DNA of 64,000 nt from Lysinibacillus louembei (GCF_033880585.1 NZ_CP137624.1:2949501-3013500); one strand, 5' to 3'; counted from the stretch's first letter, positions 45,294-54,022 are shown. Program-made: numbers and translations. Notes: generated by a model from the sequence alone, not told the origin.

Positions 45294-45619
45294 CAACAGT
45301 TCATCCCCTTCTATCATTTAAGTATAGAGCAAGGGGCTTTAGGCTATGTTACAGCATGATTAAAATGCATTTAAATATGAAAAAAATGATGGTGATAAAG
45401 TATTATAATTAGCCTTATTTTGGTTGTTAACAGCGCATTATACATAGAACAAATTCGAAGTTGACCTGCTATACTCATTTTTTAAAAAGCGCATAGAAGT
45501 GATTGTCATCATGCTAGTGATGTGCAGTACTGTTACAACAGATGTTCAATGTTACAAATATTACAAATTGATGACAGCATTTCTGCATAAAAAAAGAGCA
45601 TACAAATTGTGCGCTCTAG
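45294..45619. other. 326-bp gap
   Basis: Contains the terminator of the downstream minus-strand gene at its right end. A TTGACC and a TATACT near 45460-45475 are only 3 bp apart and do not form a promoter. Nothing else was recognised. Confidence 0.4.
45588..45617 (-). terminator. Terminator of the SRPBCC gene
   Basis: On the minus strand AGAGCGCAC pairs imperfectly with GTATGCTCT and is followed by TTTTTTT. Confidence 0.75.
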
Positions 45620-46099
45620 CTAGACATTTAGTAACTTCGTATATGCTTCGTAAAACTCTTTCCAATCCTCTGTCGGAAATTCCTGTTCACGCTCTCCTCG
45701 CAAAACCCCTGCGAATAGCTGCAAGCATATATGCCAGCCAGCTAAATCCTTTGCGTTATGTGCAGTTAACTGCCAAATGCTTTCTGTTAAAGTTAGCATC
45801 GTTCCAGTTTCGCCAGGCTGTAGCTCGAAGCGCACATGGTCTTTGCCCCAATCGAAGGCGAATGTCTTAAATTCCTCATAATCAGTAATTTTCATTTCAA
45901 TAAAAGCGTCTGTGTCATCTAACATATGAAAATGCATTTTACCATTTTTACGTGCGTCTACGATTTCTAAATTACGCATCCACTGCTGTAAATAATGATT
46001 TTCCGTTAGCACCGCCCATACTTGCTGCACACTGCTGGGAAATGAACGTGTGAATTGAGCGATGGTCGCATTTGGTTGCTGTGAAATAGTTGCTAGCAT
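45620..46099 (-). CDS. SRPBCC (AHSA1-like) domain protein
   Basis: A 159-aa protein of the START/AHSA1 fold: FTRSFPSSVQQVWAVLTENHYLQQWM at the N-terminus and TLTESIWQLTAHNAKDLAGWHICLQLF near the end. Such proteins bind hydrophobic ligands or assist Hsp90; the exact role is unknown. The ATG at 46099 follows GAAGGAGG. Confidence 0.8.
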   Translation of the reverse strand: MLATISQQPNATIAQFTRSFPSSVQQVWAVLTENHYLQQWMRNLEIVDARKNGKMHFHMLDDTDAFIEMKITDYEEFKTFAFDWGKDHVRFELQPGETGTMLTLTESIWQLTAHNAKDLAGWHICLQLFAGVLRGEREQEFPTEDWKEFYEAYTKLLNV

Positions 46100-46187
46100 T
46101 GTTTTGCCTCCTTCATATTCGATGTAAAAAAGCACTTCCCATTACAGGAAGTGCTTTGGATTAACGATTTACATTTAATTCTAAGAA

Positions 46188-46388
46188 TTAAAGTTTAGTT
46201 ACGTTAGCAGCTTGTGGTCCGCGGTTGCCATCTACAACTTCGAATTCCACTTTTTGACCTTCGTCAAGAGTTTTGAAACCTTCGCCTTGGATTGCAGAGA
46301 AGTGTACGAATACGTCGTTTTCGCCTTCTACCTCGATGAATCCGAAGCCTTTTTCTGAGTTAAACCATTTTACTGTACCTTGTTTCAT
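46188..46388 (-). CDS. Cold-shock protein, second paralogue
   Basis: A 66-aa CspA-fold protein with [16 protein letters not shown] and VFVHFSAIQ, about 80% like the paralogue at 35617-35817 by eye. The ATG at 46388 follows GGAGG. The leader carries the same hairpin arms as the first csp gene. Confidence 0.95.
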   Translation of the reverse strand: MKQGTVKWFNSEKGFGFIEVEGENDVFVHFSAIQGEGFKTLDEGQKVEFEVVDGNRGPQAANVTKL

Positions 46389-46439
46389 TTGAGAAAACCT
46401 CCAAAAAATAAAGTGAACAATATGGAATTGTTTACCGAA

Positions 46440-46503
46440 ATAAAAATTCACATATTACAAAGAGTACCGTCATTTACACCGATCACTCTTTGTAATATGT
46501 GAA
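46440..46503 (-). ncRNA. Leader hairpin with U-rich tail, cold-shock gene 2
   Basis: TTCACATATTACAAAGAGT (46447-46465) pairs perfectly over 19 bp with 46485-46503. On the minus strand it is followed by AATTTTTATTT. The core of the arms is the same as at 35873-35932, while the loops differ. Confidence 0.65.
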
Positions 46504-46541
46504 TCCATTGTATCCGGTCAAGCAATTTTATTGTTATCCTT

Positions 46542-46569
46542 AGTATACCATCATTTTACACTATGTCAA
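46542..46569 (-). promoter_or_regulatory. Promoter of cold-shock gene 2
   Basis: TTGACA and TATACT on the minus strand are 16 bp apart. Confidence 0.75.
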
Positions 46570-46630
46570 TTTATTTTCTTAAATTTTTTTAAAATTTTCG
46601 TTTATTTCTGTTAATTGCAAAAAGCCTTTA

Positions 46631-46909
46631 TTATTCTGGCTTTACCTTGATTAATCCGTGATAAATTTGCGCATCCTCATCGCATGCCTCACAATATTCG
46701 CATTCATTTTCTGTCCAAAAGGCAAAATATGCCTCTTGCTTTTTGGCTTCTTTTTCATATTGCGCACGAAACTGCTGCAGCATTTGTTGAAAAGCACTCT
46801 CTAGTGCCTCTTCTGTCTCGTAAAAGTATGTCTCCTGAATGGTTTCTTCCCAGCCTTCAAATTGCCACCATGGCTCATAATCAGCCTTCATATAAATAAT
46901 TTTGTACAG
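46631..46909 (-). CDS. DUF1033 family protein, probable CTG start
   Basis: The protein reads YKIIYMKADYEPWWQFEGWEE, typical of DUF1033, whose members start with MYKV. The codon before this Tyr is CTG at 46909, 8 nt after AAAGGG. The longer frame from 46930 adds MHERVSI across the ribosome binding site. A CTG start of 92 aa is therefore the best fit. The C-terminus has a Cys cluster (CEYCEAC) that could bind metal. Function unknown. Confidence 0.75.
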   Translation of the reverse strand: MYKIIYMKADYEPWWQFEGWEETIQETYFYETEEALESAFQQMLQQFRAQYEKEAKKQEAYFAFWTENECEYCEACDEDAQIYHGLIKVKPE

Positions 46910-46981
46910 AATAGACACCCTTTCATGCATTTACATAACTGTTATTTTAATTGTATTGCAAAAGGATGTCTAATGAAAAGG

Positions 46982-47452
46982 TCACTGCGCCTTTATAATC
47001 TTTAACATTTGTCGGATTGCTCCAAGATGATAGACTGAATGCGCTAAAGAAGGTATCACCACATTGGACAGAACTTCGTTTTCTTCAATTGCATCAATCG
47101 CCTGTAAAAGTACTTGATATTCATTGCGCAAATCTTTTTGTATTTGAGCCCATTGTTCTTCGTCTACTGCTTGAATCTCCCAGCTTTTCTCCCATTCCAT
47201 TTTTGGCTGCTTACCAGTATTTAATATGCCATTCGTTCCCCACATATGGTAACGAATATGATCTGTATGTGCCGCTAATGTTGTGCCATGGATGAGCAAG
47301 GAAGCTTCGTCGAAAGTGCTTTCCTCTAATACACCAAAGATGCCCGAATTCGGCTCAGGGTTAGTGAACCAGCTGCCTTTCACTGGAATTGGTGGACCTT
47401 CAAATGTTTCCTTTATCATTGCTTTCACTGAATTTCTTAATGTTTCGTCCAT
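46982..47452 (-). CDS. DinB-like family protein
   Basis: A 156-aa helical protein with spaced His residues: LIHGTTLAAHTDHIRYHMWG in the centre and SLAHSVYHLGAIRQML at the end. This fits the DinB/YfiT metal-dependent fold. GGAGG precedes the ATG at 47452. It is divergent from the CGNR regulator, which may control it. Confidence 0.75.
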   Translation of the reverse strand: MDETLRNSVKAMIKETFEGPPIPVKGSWFTNPEPNSGIFGVLEESTFDEASLLIHGTTLAAHTDHIRYHMWGTNGILNTGKQPKMEWEKSWEIQAVDEEQWAQIQKDLRNEYQVLLQAIDAIEENEVLSNVVIPSLAHSVYHLGAIRQMLKIIKAQ

Positions 47453-47570
47453 GTTTTTTCCTCCAATCATTTTATAACCTTCTAAAAATATTTAGGTGGT
47501 TATATCATAAAATTTTTGATTCTAACTGTCAATCCCTTTTATAATAGTTATGATAAGGAGGGCATTAAAG

Positions 47571-48194
47571 ATGTCTAAAATAAATACCAATGCTGTCACT
47601 TTTATTGGTGAACGCTTATGTTTAAATTTTACCAACACCGCTAGCTGGCATAATAGAGAGCAGCCAATTGAACAGCTCGTCAATTACGAAACGCTTATTT
47701 ATTGGAGCAGGCAGATGGAAATTATCACAGCTACTCAAGGAAAGCATTTACTTGAGCAGGCTGAAATTTCACCAATTGAGGCTGAAAAAACGCTTGCACA
47801 TGCGATAGAACTGCGAGAAGCGATGTTCCGCTTATTCAAAGCAATAGCTACGAATCAGCAGGTCAAGCCTTCAGATTTAGCTATTTTAAATAACTATGTC
47901 AATCAGGCATACAGCTTAGTTGAAATTGTCCCAAAGGATAGCGGATATGCTTTCACATTTCAAAAGGGGCAGCAGAAAATGGATTGTATGCTGTGGCCCA
48001 TTGTCCAGTCAGCGGTTGACCTTTTACTTTCAGAGGATCTAAGCAGAGTGAAGCTATGTGAAGGAGAGCCCTGTGGTATATTATTTTGCGATGTTAGCCG
48101 AAATAAAAGTAGACGTTGGTGCTCAATGGAGGATTGTGGCAACAGAGCAAAGGCTCAACGTCATTACAACAAGAAAAAAATCCAGAAAACATAG
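47571..48194 (+). CDS. ABATE/CGNR zinc-finger protein
   Basis: A 207-aa protein with an ABATE N-terminal part (GERLCLNFTNTASWH) and a C-terminal CGNR zinc finger (CGILFCDVSRNKSRRWCSME, then CGNRAKAQRHY). These are thought to be stress-responsive transcription factors. The ATG at 47571 follows AAGGAGGG. Confidence 0.9.
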   Translation: MSKINTNAVTFIGERLCLNFTNTASWHNREQPIEQLVNYETLIYWSRQMEIITATQGKHLLEQAEISPIEAEKTLAHAIELREAMFRLFKAIATNQQVKPSDLAILNNYVNQAYSLVEIVPKDSGYAFTFQKGQQKMDCMLWPIVQSAVDLLLSEDLSRVKLCEGEPCGILFCDVSRNKSRRWCSMEDCGNRAKAQRHYNKKKIQKT

Positions 48195-48195
48195 C

Positions 48196-48237
48196 AAAAT
48201 GGCTCTAGTTATCGAGTGAATAACTAGAGCCATTTTT
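48196..48237. terminator. Bidirectional terminator
   Basis: AAAATGGCTCTAGTTAT pairs with ATAACTAGAGCCATTTT around a 7-nt loop. Confidence 0.9.
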
Positions 48238-49043
48238 CAAGCTGTTAAAGCAGCAACAATTTGCGCGTTTGTGATATATAAATCACTTGGTAGACGATTT
48301 GGTTGCTCTGTTTTTAAGCCAAAGTAATAGGTGCTTTCTGCATTCTCATATGGCACAGGCTCCAGTGTCGCTTGTTCAGGTAACAGTTGCTCATAGAAGG
48401 CACTGTCCGTCAGCATATCTGTTGCACCTAAGTGGATGATGCCCGTTAGGTCATTTTCCATAATATAGTGCAATTGTTTCGCAAGCTGTGTGTCTAATAG
48501 GAAGCTCCATTGCAAATTACTGTAAGGCTTAATAGGTTTGTTTGCTGCAATGTCCCCCTGTAGCTTGCGCAAGCGTGGACAATCCTTGCCCCATATTCCT
48601 GGGATACGCACGATGCAACAGCGCTCTTGTAAGCTTTCTTGCAGCATCTTTTCACGGGCAATTTTAAACTTGCCATAATCTGATTTTGAAATTGGTGTAT
48701 CACTTTCTATATGATGTCTCGTCAAATCGCCATCAAAAACATTGGTAGTGGAAATAAAATAAAGCGGTGTAGCGCTATGCTGCAAGAATTCAGCCAATGC
48801 TTTATGCAGCGCAAGCTGTTTCCTATAATCTCCCTGCAAGCCTGACACAACAATATCTGGCTGTACGCTTTGGAGAATATGCAACAATGTCTCTGGTTCT
48901 AAATCCAAGTAAAATTGCTTGTGCTCTGGCAAATTCACCGAGGAGGAAAAATATGTACCATAGACATCAAAATCATGGCGACATTGCTCCACTAAAGCTC
49001 TCCCTACAAGTCCGCTTGCCCCTAAAATTAATAGCTTTTTCAT
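48237..49043 (-). CDS. RmlD-like NAD-dependent epimerase/reductase
   Basis: A 268-aa extended short-chain dehydrogenase: GASGLVGRALV dinucleotide motif, ISTTNVFDGD and the catalytic SDYGKFK (Tyr and Lys). It resembles dTDP-4-dehydrorhamnose reductase, but no sugar-nucleotide genes are nearby. It overlaps the HAD gene by 4 bp in a three-gene operon. Confidence 0.8.
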   Translation of the reverse strand: MKKLLILGASGLVGRALVEQCRHDFDVYGTYFSSSVNLPEHKQFYLDLEPETLLHILQSVQPDIVVSGLQGDYRKQLALHKALAEFLQHSATPLYFISTTNVFDGDLTRHHIESDTPISKSDYGKFKIAREKMLQESLQERCCIVRIPGIWGKDCPRLRKLQGDIAANKPIKPYSNLQWSFLLDTQLAKQLHYIMENDLTGIIHLGATDMLTDSAFYEQLLPEQATLEPVPYENAESTYYFGLKTEQPNRLPSDLYITNAQIVAALTA

Positions 49044-49681
49044 GCCAAGCCCCCTAGCAATTTTTTAAATTGTGTAACATCCTTTACAATATGATGTGGC
49101 TCTGCCGTAAATGCTTGCGTTTGATAATCTGGTAGCCAGTGCACCCCAACTGTTGTTACATTTGCCTGTAAGCCTGCCACAATATCTGCCTCACTGTCAC
49201 CTACAAATATGGCTTCTGTTGAATCAACCGCTAATAAAGCTAATGCCTTGAATAAGCCCTCTGGTGCAGGCTTTGGCTCGACTACATCATCCCCTGTAAT
49301 CATGACAGCAAATAGGCCGTCCATCTGTAACGCCTGTAAGGAAATATCTAAGCTTCTTCTTGCCTTTCCTGTGAAAATACCTAGCTTCATTCCTGATTTT
49401 TTCAAATCCTGCAAGAGCGCTGCAATTTCATCATTTGGCTGGACAAACTGCGCATGACTCTCTGCGTACTTTTCATAATACAGTTCAATCGCAGCTTCTT
49501 TATTTGGATGCTGCAAATTCGCTTGAATAATACCTGTTTCAGAAGGTCCAAACATTTGGACAATTTCCTGTGCAGTTAGCTCCTTCCCATCGAATTGTTG
49601 AAAAACGCTTTGAAAGGCGTAAAAGCAAATCGGCAGGGTATTGGCTAATGTTCCATCAAAATCGAAGATAATTGCTTTCAT
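49040..49681 (-). CDS. HAD superfamily phosphatase (PpaX/Gph-like)
   Basis: A 213-aa hydrolase: DFDGTLANT (nucleophile Asp at residue 8), FTGKARRS (motif II), KPAPEG (motif III) and FVGDSEADI (motif IV). The substrate may be pyrophosphate or phosphoglycolate. The ATG at 49681 follows AGGGGGA. Confidence 0.88.
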   Translation of the reverse strand: MKAIIFDFDGTLANTLPICFYAFQSVFQQFDGKELTAQEIVQMFGPSETGIIQANLQHPNKEAAIELYYEKYAESHAQFVQPNDEIAALLQDLKKSGMKLGIFTGKARRSLDISLQALQMDGLFAVMITGDDVVEPKPAPEGLFKALALLAVDSTEAIFVGDSEADIVAGLQANVTTVGVHWLPDYQTQAFTAEPHHIVKDVTQFKKLLGGLA

Positions 49682-49697
49682 TTTTATTCCCCCTATT

Positions 49698-50321
49698 TTA
49701 GTCGAAATATGCCTCTTTATTTGGATTGAGCTGATATTCAAACATTAATTTGATTTGCTCTAATGTATTTCTTCTACTCGATAGGCTTAAATCCTCTATT
49801 TGCTGGAAATTAAAAAAGGCAACATCCTCTGTTTCCAAGCCTGTGCTGATTTCGCCACTTAGAACTTCGCATTGGATAAATATTTTATAAATATAGGAAA
49901 ACTCTGGCGCAAAATTATGCTTATATTTGTCCATAATAGCTAATATTTTCATTGGCTCTACCGTCACACCAGCCTCTTCCTTTACTTCTTTTACTGCCAC
50001 CTCACCTGGAGTTAAGCCAATATCCGCCCATCCCCCAGGTAATGCCCAGCAATTATCGCTTTTTTCTTTTACTAATAACAATTGGTTTTGGTCATTGAAT
50101 ACGACTGCACGGATGTCTGTTTTTGGTGTGGCATAGCCCTCTTCAGCAGAGAAAATCATATTAATTTCTTCATGCTTAAGCGTTGTTAATTGTGCGATTA
50201 ATTTTTTCGTGATCGCCTCTAATTCTATGTAGCGTTCTTCATCATACGGGTCTTTTGTGTAGGCTAATCCTGTTTGGGTAATACCTCTCATTTGATTTAA
50301 TAGTTTAATAATTTCTTTCAC
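49698..50321 (-). CDS. NUDIX hydrolase with N-terminal Nudix_N domain
   Basis: A 207-aa protein. The first ~60 residues form the helical domain seen in hydrolases of X-linked nucleoside diphosphates. The Nudix box reads GGWADIGLTPGEVAVKEVKE followed by EAGV, with Lys in place of Arg in the usual REUXEE. It is the first gene of the NUDIX-HAD-RmlD operon. Confidence 0.85.
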   Translation of the reverse strand: MKEIIKLLNQMRGITQTGLAYTKDPYDEERYIELEAITKKLIAQLTTLKHEEINMIFSAEEGYATPKTDIRAVVFNDQNQLLLVKEKSDNCWALPGGWADIGLTPGEVAVKEVKEEAGVTVEPMKILAIMDKYKHNFAPEFSYIYKIFIQCEVLSGEISTGLETEDVAFFNFQQIEDLSLSSRRNTLEQIKLMFEYQLNPNKEAYFD

Positions 50322-50403
50322 TGTAAATCCCCCTTTTCTTTTAGGACGTGTACTTTCCGTTCCTAGTTTCGATTATAATAAGTTTACTAAAGGAGGAGAT
50401 GGC

Positions 50404-51093
50404 ATGAAAGCAATCGGGTTAATTGGAGGTATGAGCTGGGAATCGTCAGCGCAATATTATCGCCTTATCAATGAGGAAGTAAAGCGCCAATTAGGGGGCT
50501 TGCATTCTGCGAAATGCTTGTTGTATAGCGTAGACTTTCAGGAAATTGAGCATTACCAAGCAGCAGGGGCATGGGACAAAGCAGGTGATACTTTAGCGAA
50601 TGCGGCGTTATCCTTGCAAAATGGAGGCGCAGATTTCATCGTCATTTGTACAAATACAATGCATAAAGTCATCGACCAAATCGAAGAAAAAATTAACATC
50701 CCGATTGTGCATATTGCGGATGCCACAGCCAAGCAAATTCAACAGGCAAAGCTCAAGACGGTCGGTTTATTAGGTACAAAATATACAATGGAGGAAGACT
50801 TCTATAAAGAGCGCATTGAGGCAAATAGTATTCATGTATTGATTCCATCTGCACAAGAGCGGGAGCGCATTCATCAAATTATTTTTGAGGAGCTATGCTT
50901 AGGTATTATTGAACCTGCGTCTCTTGCATTTTATCAAGAGACTATCCGTAACCTAATCGCAGCAGGTGCTGAGGGTATTATATTAGGCTGTACCGAAATT
51001 GGTTTATTAGTCAAAGAGGGCGATGCAGATATTCCTTTATTTGATACGACCGTGATTCATGCATTAGCGGCAGTGAATCGAGCATTGCAATAA
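50404..51093 (+). CDS. Aspartate/glutamate racemase family protein
   Basis: A 229-aa RacX/YgeA-type enzyme: GLIGGMSWESSAQYY at the start, and the two catalytic Cys in CTNTMH and LGCTEI. It is expected to be a PLP-independent amino-acid racemase. Exact substrate unknown. AAAGGAGGAG precedes the ATG. Confidence 0.9.
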   Translation: MKAIGLIGGMSWESSAQYYRLINEEVKRQLGGLHSAKCLLYSVDFQEIEHYQAAGAWDKAGDTLANAALSLQNGGADFIVICTNTMHKVIDQIEEKINIPIVHIADATAKQIQQAKLKTVGLLGTKYTMEEDFYKERIEANSIHVLIPSAQERERIHQIIFEELCLGIIEPASLAFYQETIRNLIAAGAEGIILGCTEIGLLVKEGDADIPLFDTTVIHALAAVNRALQ

Positions 51094-51097
51094 ACTG

Positions 51098-51120
51098 GAT
51101 GGGCGTGTGACACGCCCATC
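51098..51120. terminator. Bidirectional terminator
   Basis: GATGGGCGTGT pairs with ACACGCCCATC between two convergent genes. Confidence 0.6.
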
Positions 51121-51122
51121 GT

Positions 51123-51503
51123 TCAATCATGTATTCCAGTAGAGTTCATTAATACAACCCTCCAACCATCAGGGTCTTCAAATGTGATACCTAGTGCATG
51201 CCAATACGGATTTTCTGGCACAACAGAGTGATAGCCCATGATATGCAGTTTATTTGTTATTTCCTGTATTGTCTCAAGGCTAGGAATATAGAATACTAGT
51301 AAATTATCTTTAGTTGGCGCAGGGCATGGACTACCATTGATATGTTGAGTAAACTCTAAATGGTAATCAAATTCAGGTAAGCCAATCATCACCCCATCAT
51401 ATCCTGCATGTCCTTCAAAAGAGCCGATTTTTCTTAACCCTAACCCTTCACAATCAATTACGCCTTGGCGTAATTGCGTCGGGATTTTGCATTGTGCAAG
51501 CAC
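51123..51503 (-). CDS. VOC/glyoxalase family protein
   Basis: A 126-aa protein: GLGLRKIGSFEGHAGYDGVM, EFDYHLEFTQH and FEDPDGWRVVLMN. The middle and C-terminal parts match a well-conserved Bacillus family of VOC proteins. Near the N-terminus the typical FFYxxGLGL reads DCEGLGL, so about two residues including the aromatic pair are absent. The GTG at 51503 follows AAAGGAG. Function unknown. Confidence 0.75.
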   Translation of the reverse strand: MLAQCKIPTQLRQGVIDCEGLGLRKIGSFEGHAGYDGVMIGLPEFDYHLEFTQHINGSPCPAPTKDNLLVFYIPSLETIQEITNKLHIMGYHSVVPENPYWHALGITFEDPDGWRVVLMNSTGIHD

Positions 51504-51515
51504 AATGGACTCCTT

Positions 51516-51600
51516 TCAAAATCCCTGACATCCGCCGGAGGCTTTATTAGGATTCAGTGAGTGTTTGGTCACCCACTGAATCCAGAGCAATCTATATATT
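51516..51600 (+). repeat. Copy 2 of a dispersed repeat-like segment
   Basis: Contains TGACATCCGCCGGAG at 51526-51540, identical to 5875-5889, then a hairpin (GATTCAGTGAGTG...CACCCACTGAATC) that is absent from copy 1. It lies directly upstream of the minus-strand VOC gene. Confidence 0.45.
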
Positions 51601-51788
51601 CATCGAACCACCTTTAGAGGGGGGCGTTTTCTACTGAATCATGATAAAAGCGCACTACTTCGTTAAGCTGATTCGTAGGACGTGCTATCCTTACTTGAGC
51701 TATTTGCATAAACTAATCCCCTTTGGTTATGTCATATGACCATTTTAACAAAGGAGCTTTAGCAAAAAAATTAGACCTTTGATTGACA

Positions 51789-53240
51789 TCAGCTCATCTT
51801 ACTTAATTTTATTTTCTTCGTGGCAATTGCATTAACATAATGCTCATTGTGGTCAATGCCAATCATTGTTGGCTGATGCTTTTGAATGGCAGCAATTAAC
51901 TGGTCAATCGCATATAAATCCAGATGATTTGTTACTTCATCCCATGCGAACAGCGCATTTTGCCCAAGCAATGCCTTTGCTAAAAATGCTTTTTTCGCCT
52001 GCCCTGCACTCCATGCGGCACTCGTTCGATCCGTTAGCTTTTCACGTCCCACGTCTAACTGACGCAGCATATGCCAATATTCCTCTCGCTCAGTCTTTGT
52101 CAATTGTTCAATGCTCGCTAAATAATTGGCATTGTCTGCACTGTTTTGGTGAAAGATTGATGTATTTTCGGGTAAATGAATACGGTAATCTCCCGTTGTT
52201 TCAAATGTTTCTACTCCTAAAATAAACTTGAATAGCGTTGTTTTCCCTACACCGTTGTCGCCTTCAATAAAAAAGCGGTCATATGGATAAACGTCTAACG
52301 TAATCGGCTGAAACAATGGCACACCATTTCTTAAAATCGTAAAATCCCTGAAATAGAGCAGCTGCTTTTTTGGATGCTCGATATGCATTTTTAGCTCAGC
52401 TATTTTTTCGATATTATCAATTAAATTTATTTTTTCCTCAATTAATGCCTCTGTGCGCTTTTTAATTGCCTTGGAGCGCTTCATATGCTTTGCCGCAGTG
52501 CGCCTTGCTGCCGCATCTTTCGAGCTGTTTTCCTTTTGCGTGCCCCAATCACCTACACGCTTTGCAACCGCATCGAGCCTTTTAATTTCTCCTTTTAGCT
52601 GTGCATTCGTTTCCTGTTGTAAACGATCCGCGTGCGCTTTTTCATATTTCCATGTAGCAATATTACCTTTGATTAAATCAATCGACGACTTATTAATTGC
52701 TAATACATGGTCAATACAGTCGTTTAAAAAGCTTTCATCATGGCTGATGACAATAAAGCCTCTCTTGCTTTTTAAATAATTGCTGACAATTTTTCGACCG
52801 TGTAAATCTAAATGATTTGTTGGCTCATCGATTAAAGGAAAACCTTGCGTATTGGCAAAAAGCGCAATGAGTAGGATTTTCGTTTGCTCACCACCGCTTA
52901 AGAGACCAAATGGCTGCTGTAAAATTGTAGCTGGCAACCCCATCATCACAAGCTCTCGCTCCATTTCCCATATTTCCAATCCGTCCAAAGTAGCATACAC
53001 AGGCTGTTGTGCGTCAGGATATGTAGGAAAATAACTGAATGTCAAATTCGTTTGAATCGTTCCCTTATAAGCAAGCTCCTTTAGTAAAAGCTTGAAAAAG
53101 GTCGTTTTCCCTCGCCCGTTGCGTCCAACAAGGCCAAGCCTCCAATTACTATGCATACTCAGCTGTAAATTTTCAAAAAGCGGCTTTGTCATCGTATCAT
53201 ATTGAAACGTGACATTTTTTATTAATATGTTATCAGTCAT
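51789..53240 (-). CDS. ABC-F protein of antibiotic-resistance type
   Basis: A 483-aa soluble protein with two ABC domains: [35 protein letters not shown]; then a basic linker (RRTAAKHMKRSKAIKKRTEAL) and GDNGVGKTT, AWDEVTNHLD. The GRNGRGKTT motif and the WDE form of the second Walker B resemble Lsa/Vga/VmlR-like ribosome-protection proteins. Resistance to lincosamides, streptogramins A or pleuromutilins is inferred, not shown. The ATG at 53240 is 8 nt after AAGGTGG. The leader has an attenuator. Confidence 0.85.
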   Translation of the reverse strand: MTDNILIKNVTFQYDTMTKPLFENLQLSMHSNWRLGLVGRNGRGKTTFFKLLLKELAYKGTIQTNLTFSYFPTYPDAQQPVYATLDGLEIWEMERELVMMGLPATILQQPFGLLSGGEQTKILLIALFANTQGFPLIDEPTNHLDLHGRKIVSNYLKSKRGFIVISHDESFLNDCIDHVLAINKSSIDLIKGNIATWKYEKAHADRLQQETNAQLKGEIKRLDAVAKRVGDWGTQKENSSKDAAARRTAAKHMKRSKAIKKRTEALIEEKINLIDNIEKIAELKMHIEHPKKQLLYFRDFTILRNGVPLFQPITLDVYPYDRFFIEGDNGVGKTTLFKFILGVETFETTGDYRIHLPENTSIFHQNSADNANYLASIEQLTKTEREEYWHMLRQLDVGREKLTDRTSAAWSAGQAKKAFLAKALLGQNALFAWDEVTNHLDLYAIDQLIAAIQKHQPTMIGIDHNEHYVNAIATKKIKLSKMS

Positions 53241-53292
53241 CATCATGTCCACCTTTTTCTATAGATTGGTGTACACGCATAGACAAAAAAAG

Positions 53293-53362
53293 CCTCCTGA
53301 AAAGTTTTCAGAAGGATTAGAATTTCATATGTAGATATGCGAGAAATGGGCATACTAATCCT
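53293..53362 (-). promoter_or_regulatory. Attenuator: antiterminator and terminator ahead of the ABC-F gene
   Basis: On the minus strand CCTTCTGAAAA pairs with TTTTCAGGAGG (53293-53315) followed by TTTTTTT, a terminator about 50 nt before the start codon. Upstream, AGGATTAG (53355-53362) is the exact complement of CTAATCCT (53313-53320), which overlaps the terminator's 5' arm. The two hairpins exclude each other. Confidence 0.75.
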
Positions 53363-53388
53363 ATTTTAGTTGAAAATGCGTATACATT

Positions 53389-53424
53389 TTACTTGTAAAA
53401 TAGAATTATTTGATCATGCTTCAT
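53389..53424 (-). CDS. Leader peptide of the ABC-F gene, 11 aa
   Basis: An ATG at 53424, 7 nt after GAGAGG, encodes MKHDQIILFYK and stops at TAA. It lies just before the antiterminator arm, where a stalled ribosome could set the RNA fold. Such leaders are known for vmlR and other ribosome-protection genes. Too short for proof. Confidence 0.5.
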   Translation of the reverse strand: MKHDQIILFYK

Positions 53425-53475
53425 CCATCATCCTCTCGGAAATATTGCTATTACTATAGCATTGACAAAATGGAA

Positions 53476-53943
53476 TTACAAGGAATTTATTAATAAATAT
53501 AAATAATCCACTTCTAGTAATAAACGATTTAAATCAAGTATCGCTTTAAAAAGCATATAGCATGTGATTGTTGCTGCTATTCCTGCTACAGTGACCGCGC
53601 CATTTGTTAATAATGTTTTCCGCTTTTTATAGGCAAATACTACTGCGAGCACGATAAATAGAAGGTAGCCTAGGCATATGATAAAAAAACTAAATGCCAT
53701 TTTTCCTTCATTCACGGTTATCATAAATTTCTCTAAATAAATTTTGTTATTTATTGTTTCTTCAATTGTCGTAAATTCATGCTGGTAACCAATTTGCCAA
53801 ATAAATTGCTGGTCTTGCTTTTCAATACTATATTGATAGTCCCTAAACTTACCTGTCGCAATGATGTCCTCCTGCATATTCGAGCTACAGGCAACTAAAA
53901 ATACGGCGAGGCTTATCAAAATGATAAATAGATTTTTTTTCAT
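53476..53943 (-). CDS. Membrane lipoprotein, unknown
   Basis: A 155-aa protein with a lipoprotein signal (ISLAVFLVAC, lipidated Cys at residue 19), a short hydrophilic domain, then two more hydrophobic helices (FSFFIICLGYLLFIVLAVVFA and GIAATITCYMLFKAIL). Family not recognised. It is the only gene in its transcript. Confidence 0.7.
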   Translation of the reverse strand: MKKNLFIILISLAVFLVACSSNMQEDIIATGKFRDYQYSIEKQDQQFIWQIGYQHEFTTIEETINNKIYLEKFMITVNEGKMAFSFFIICLGYLLFIVLAVVFAYKKRKTLLTNGAVTVAGIAATITCYMLFKAILDLNRLLLEVDYLYLLINSL

Positions 53944-54022
53944 GCAACCACCTCTTTCTTTTATATTACCATAAAAGAAAAATATGGAATTACAAAATTA
54001 TTATTGATACACTAGAAATCGA

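Noticed and set aside
45458-45480. TTGACC ... TATACT as a promoter
   Set aside because: The two elements are only 3 bp apart.
48237-50321. Sugar-nucleotide (rhamnose) biosynthesis cluster
   Set aside because: Only a single RmlD-like gene is present; the neighbours are NUDIX and HAD hydrolases, without RmlA, B or C.
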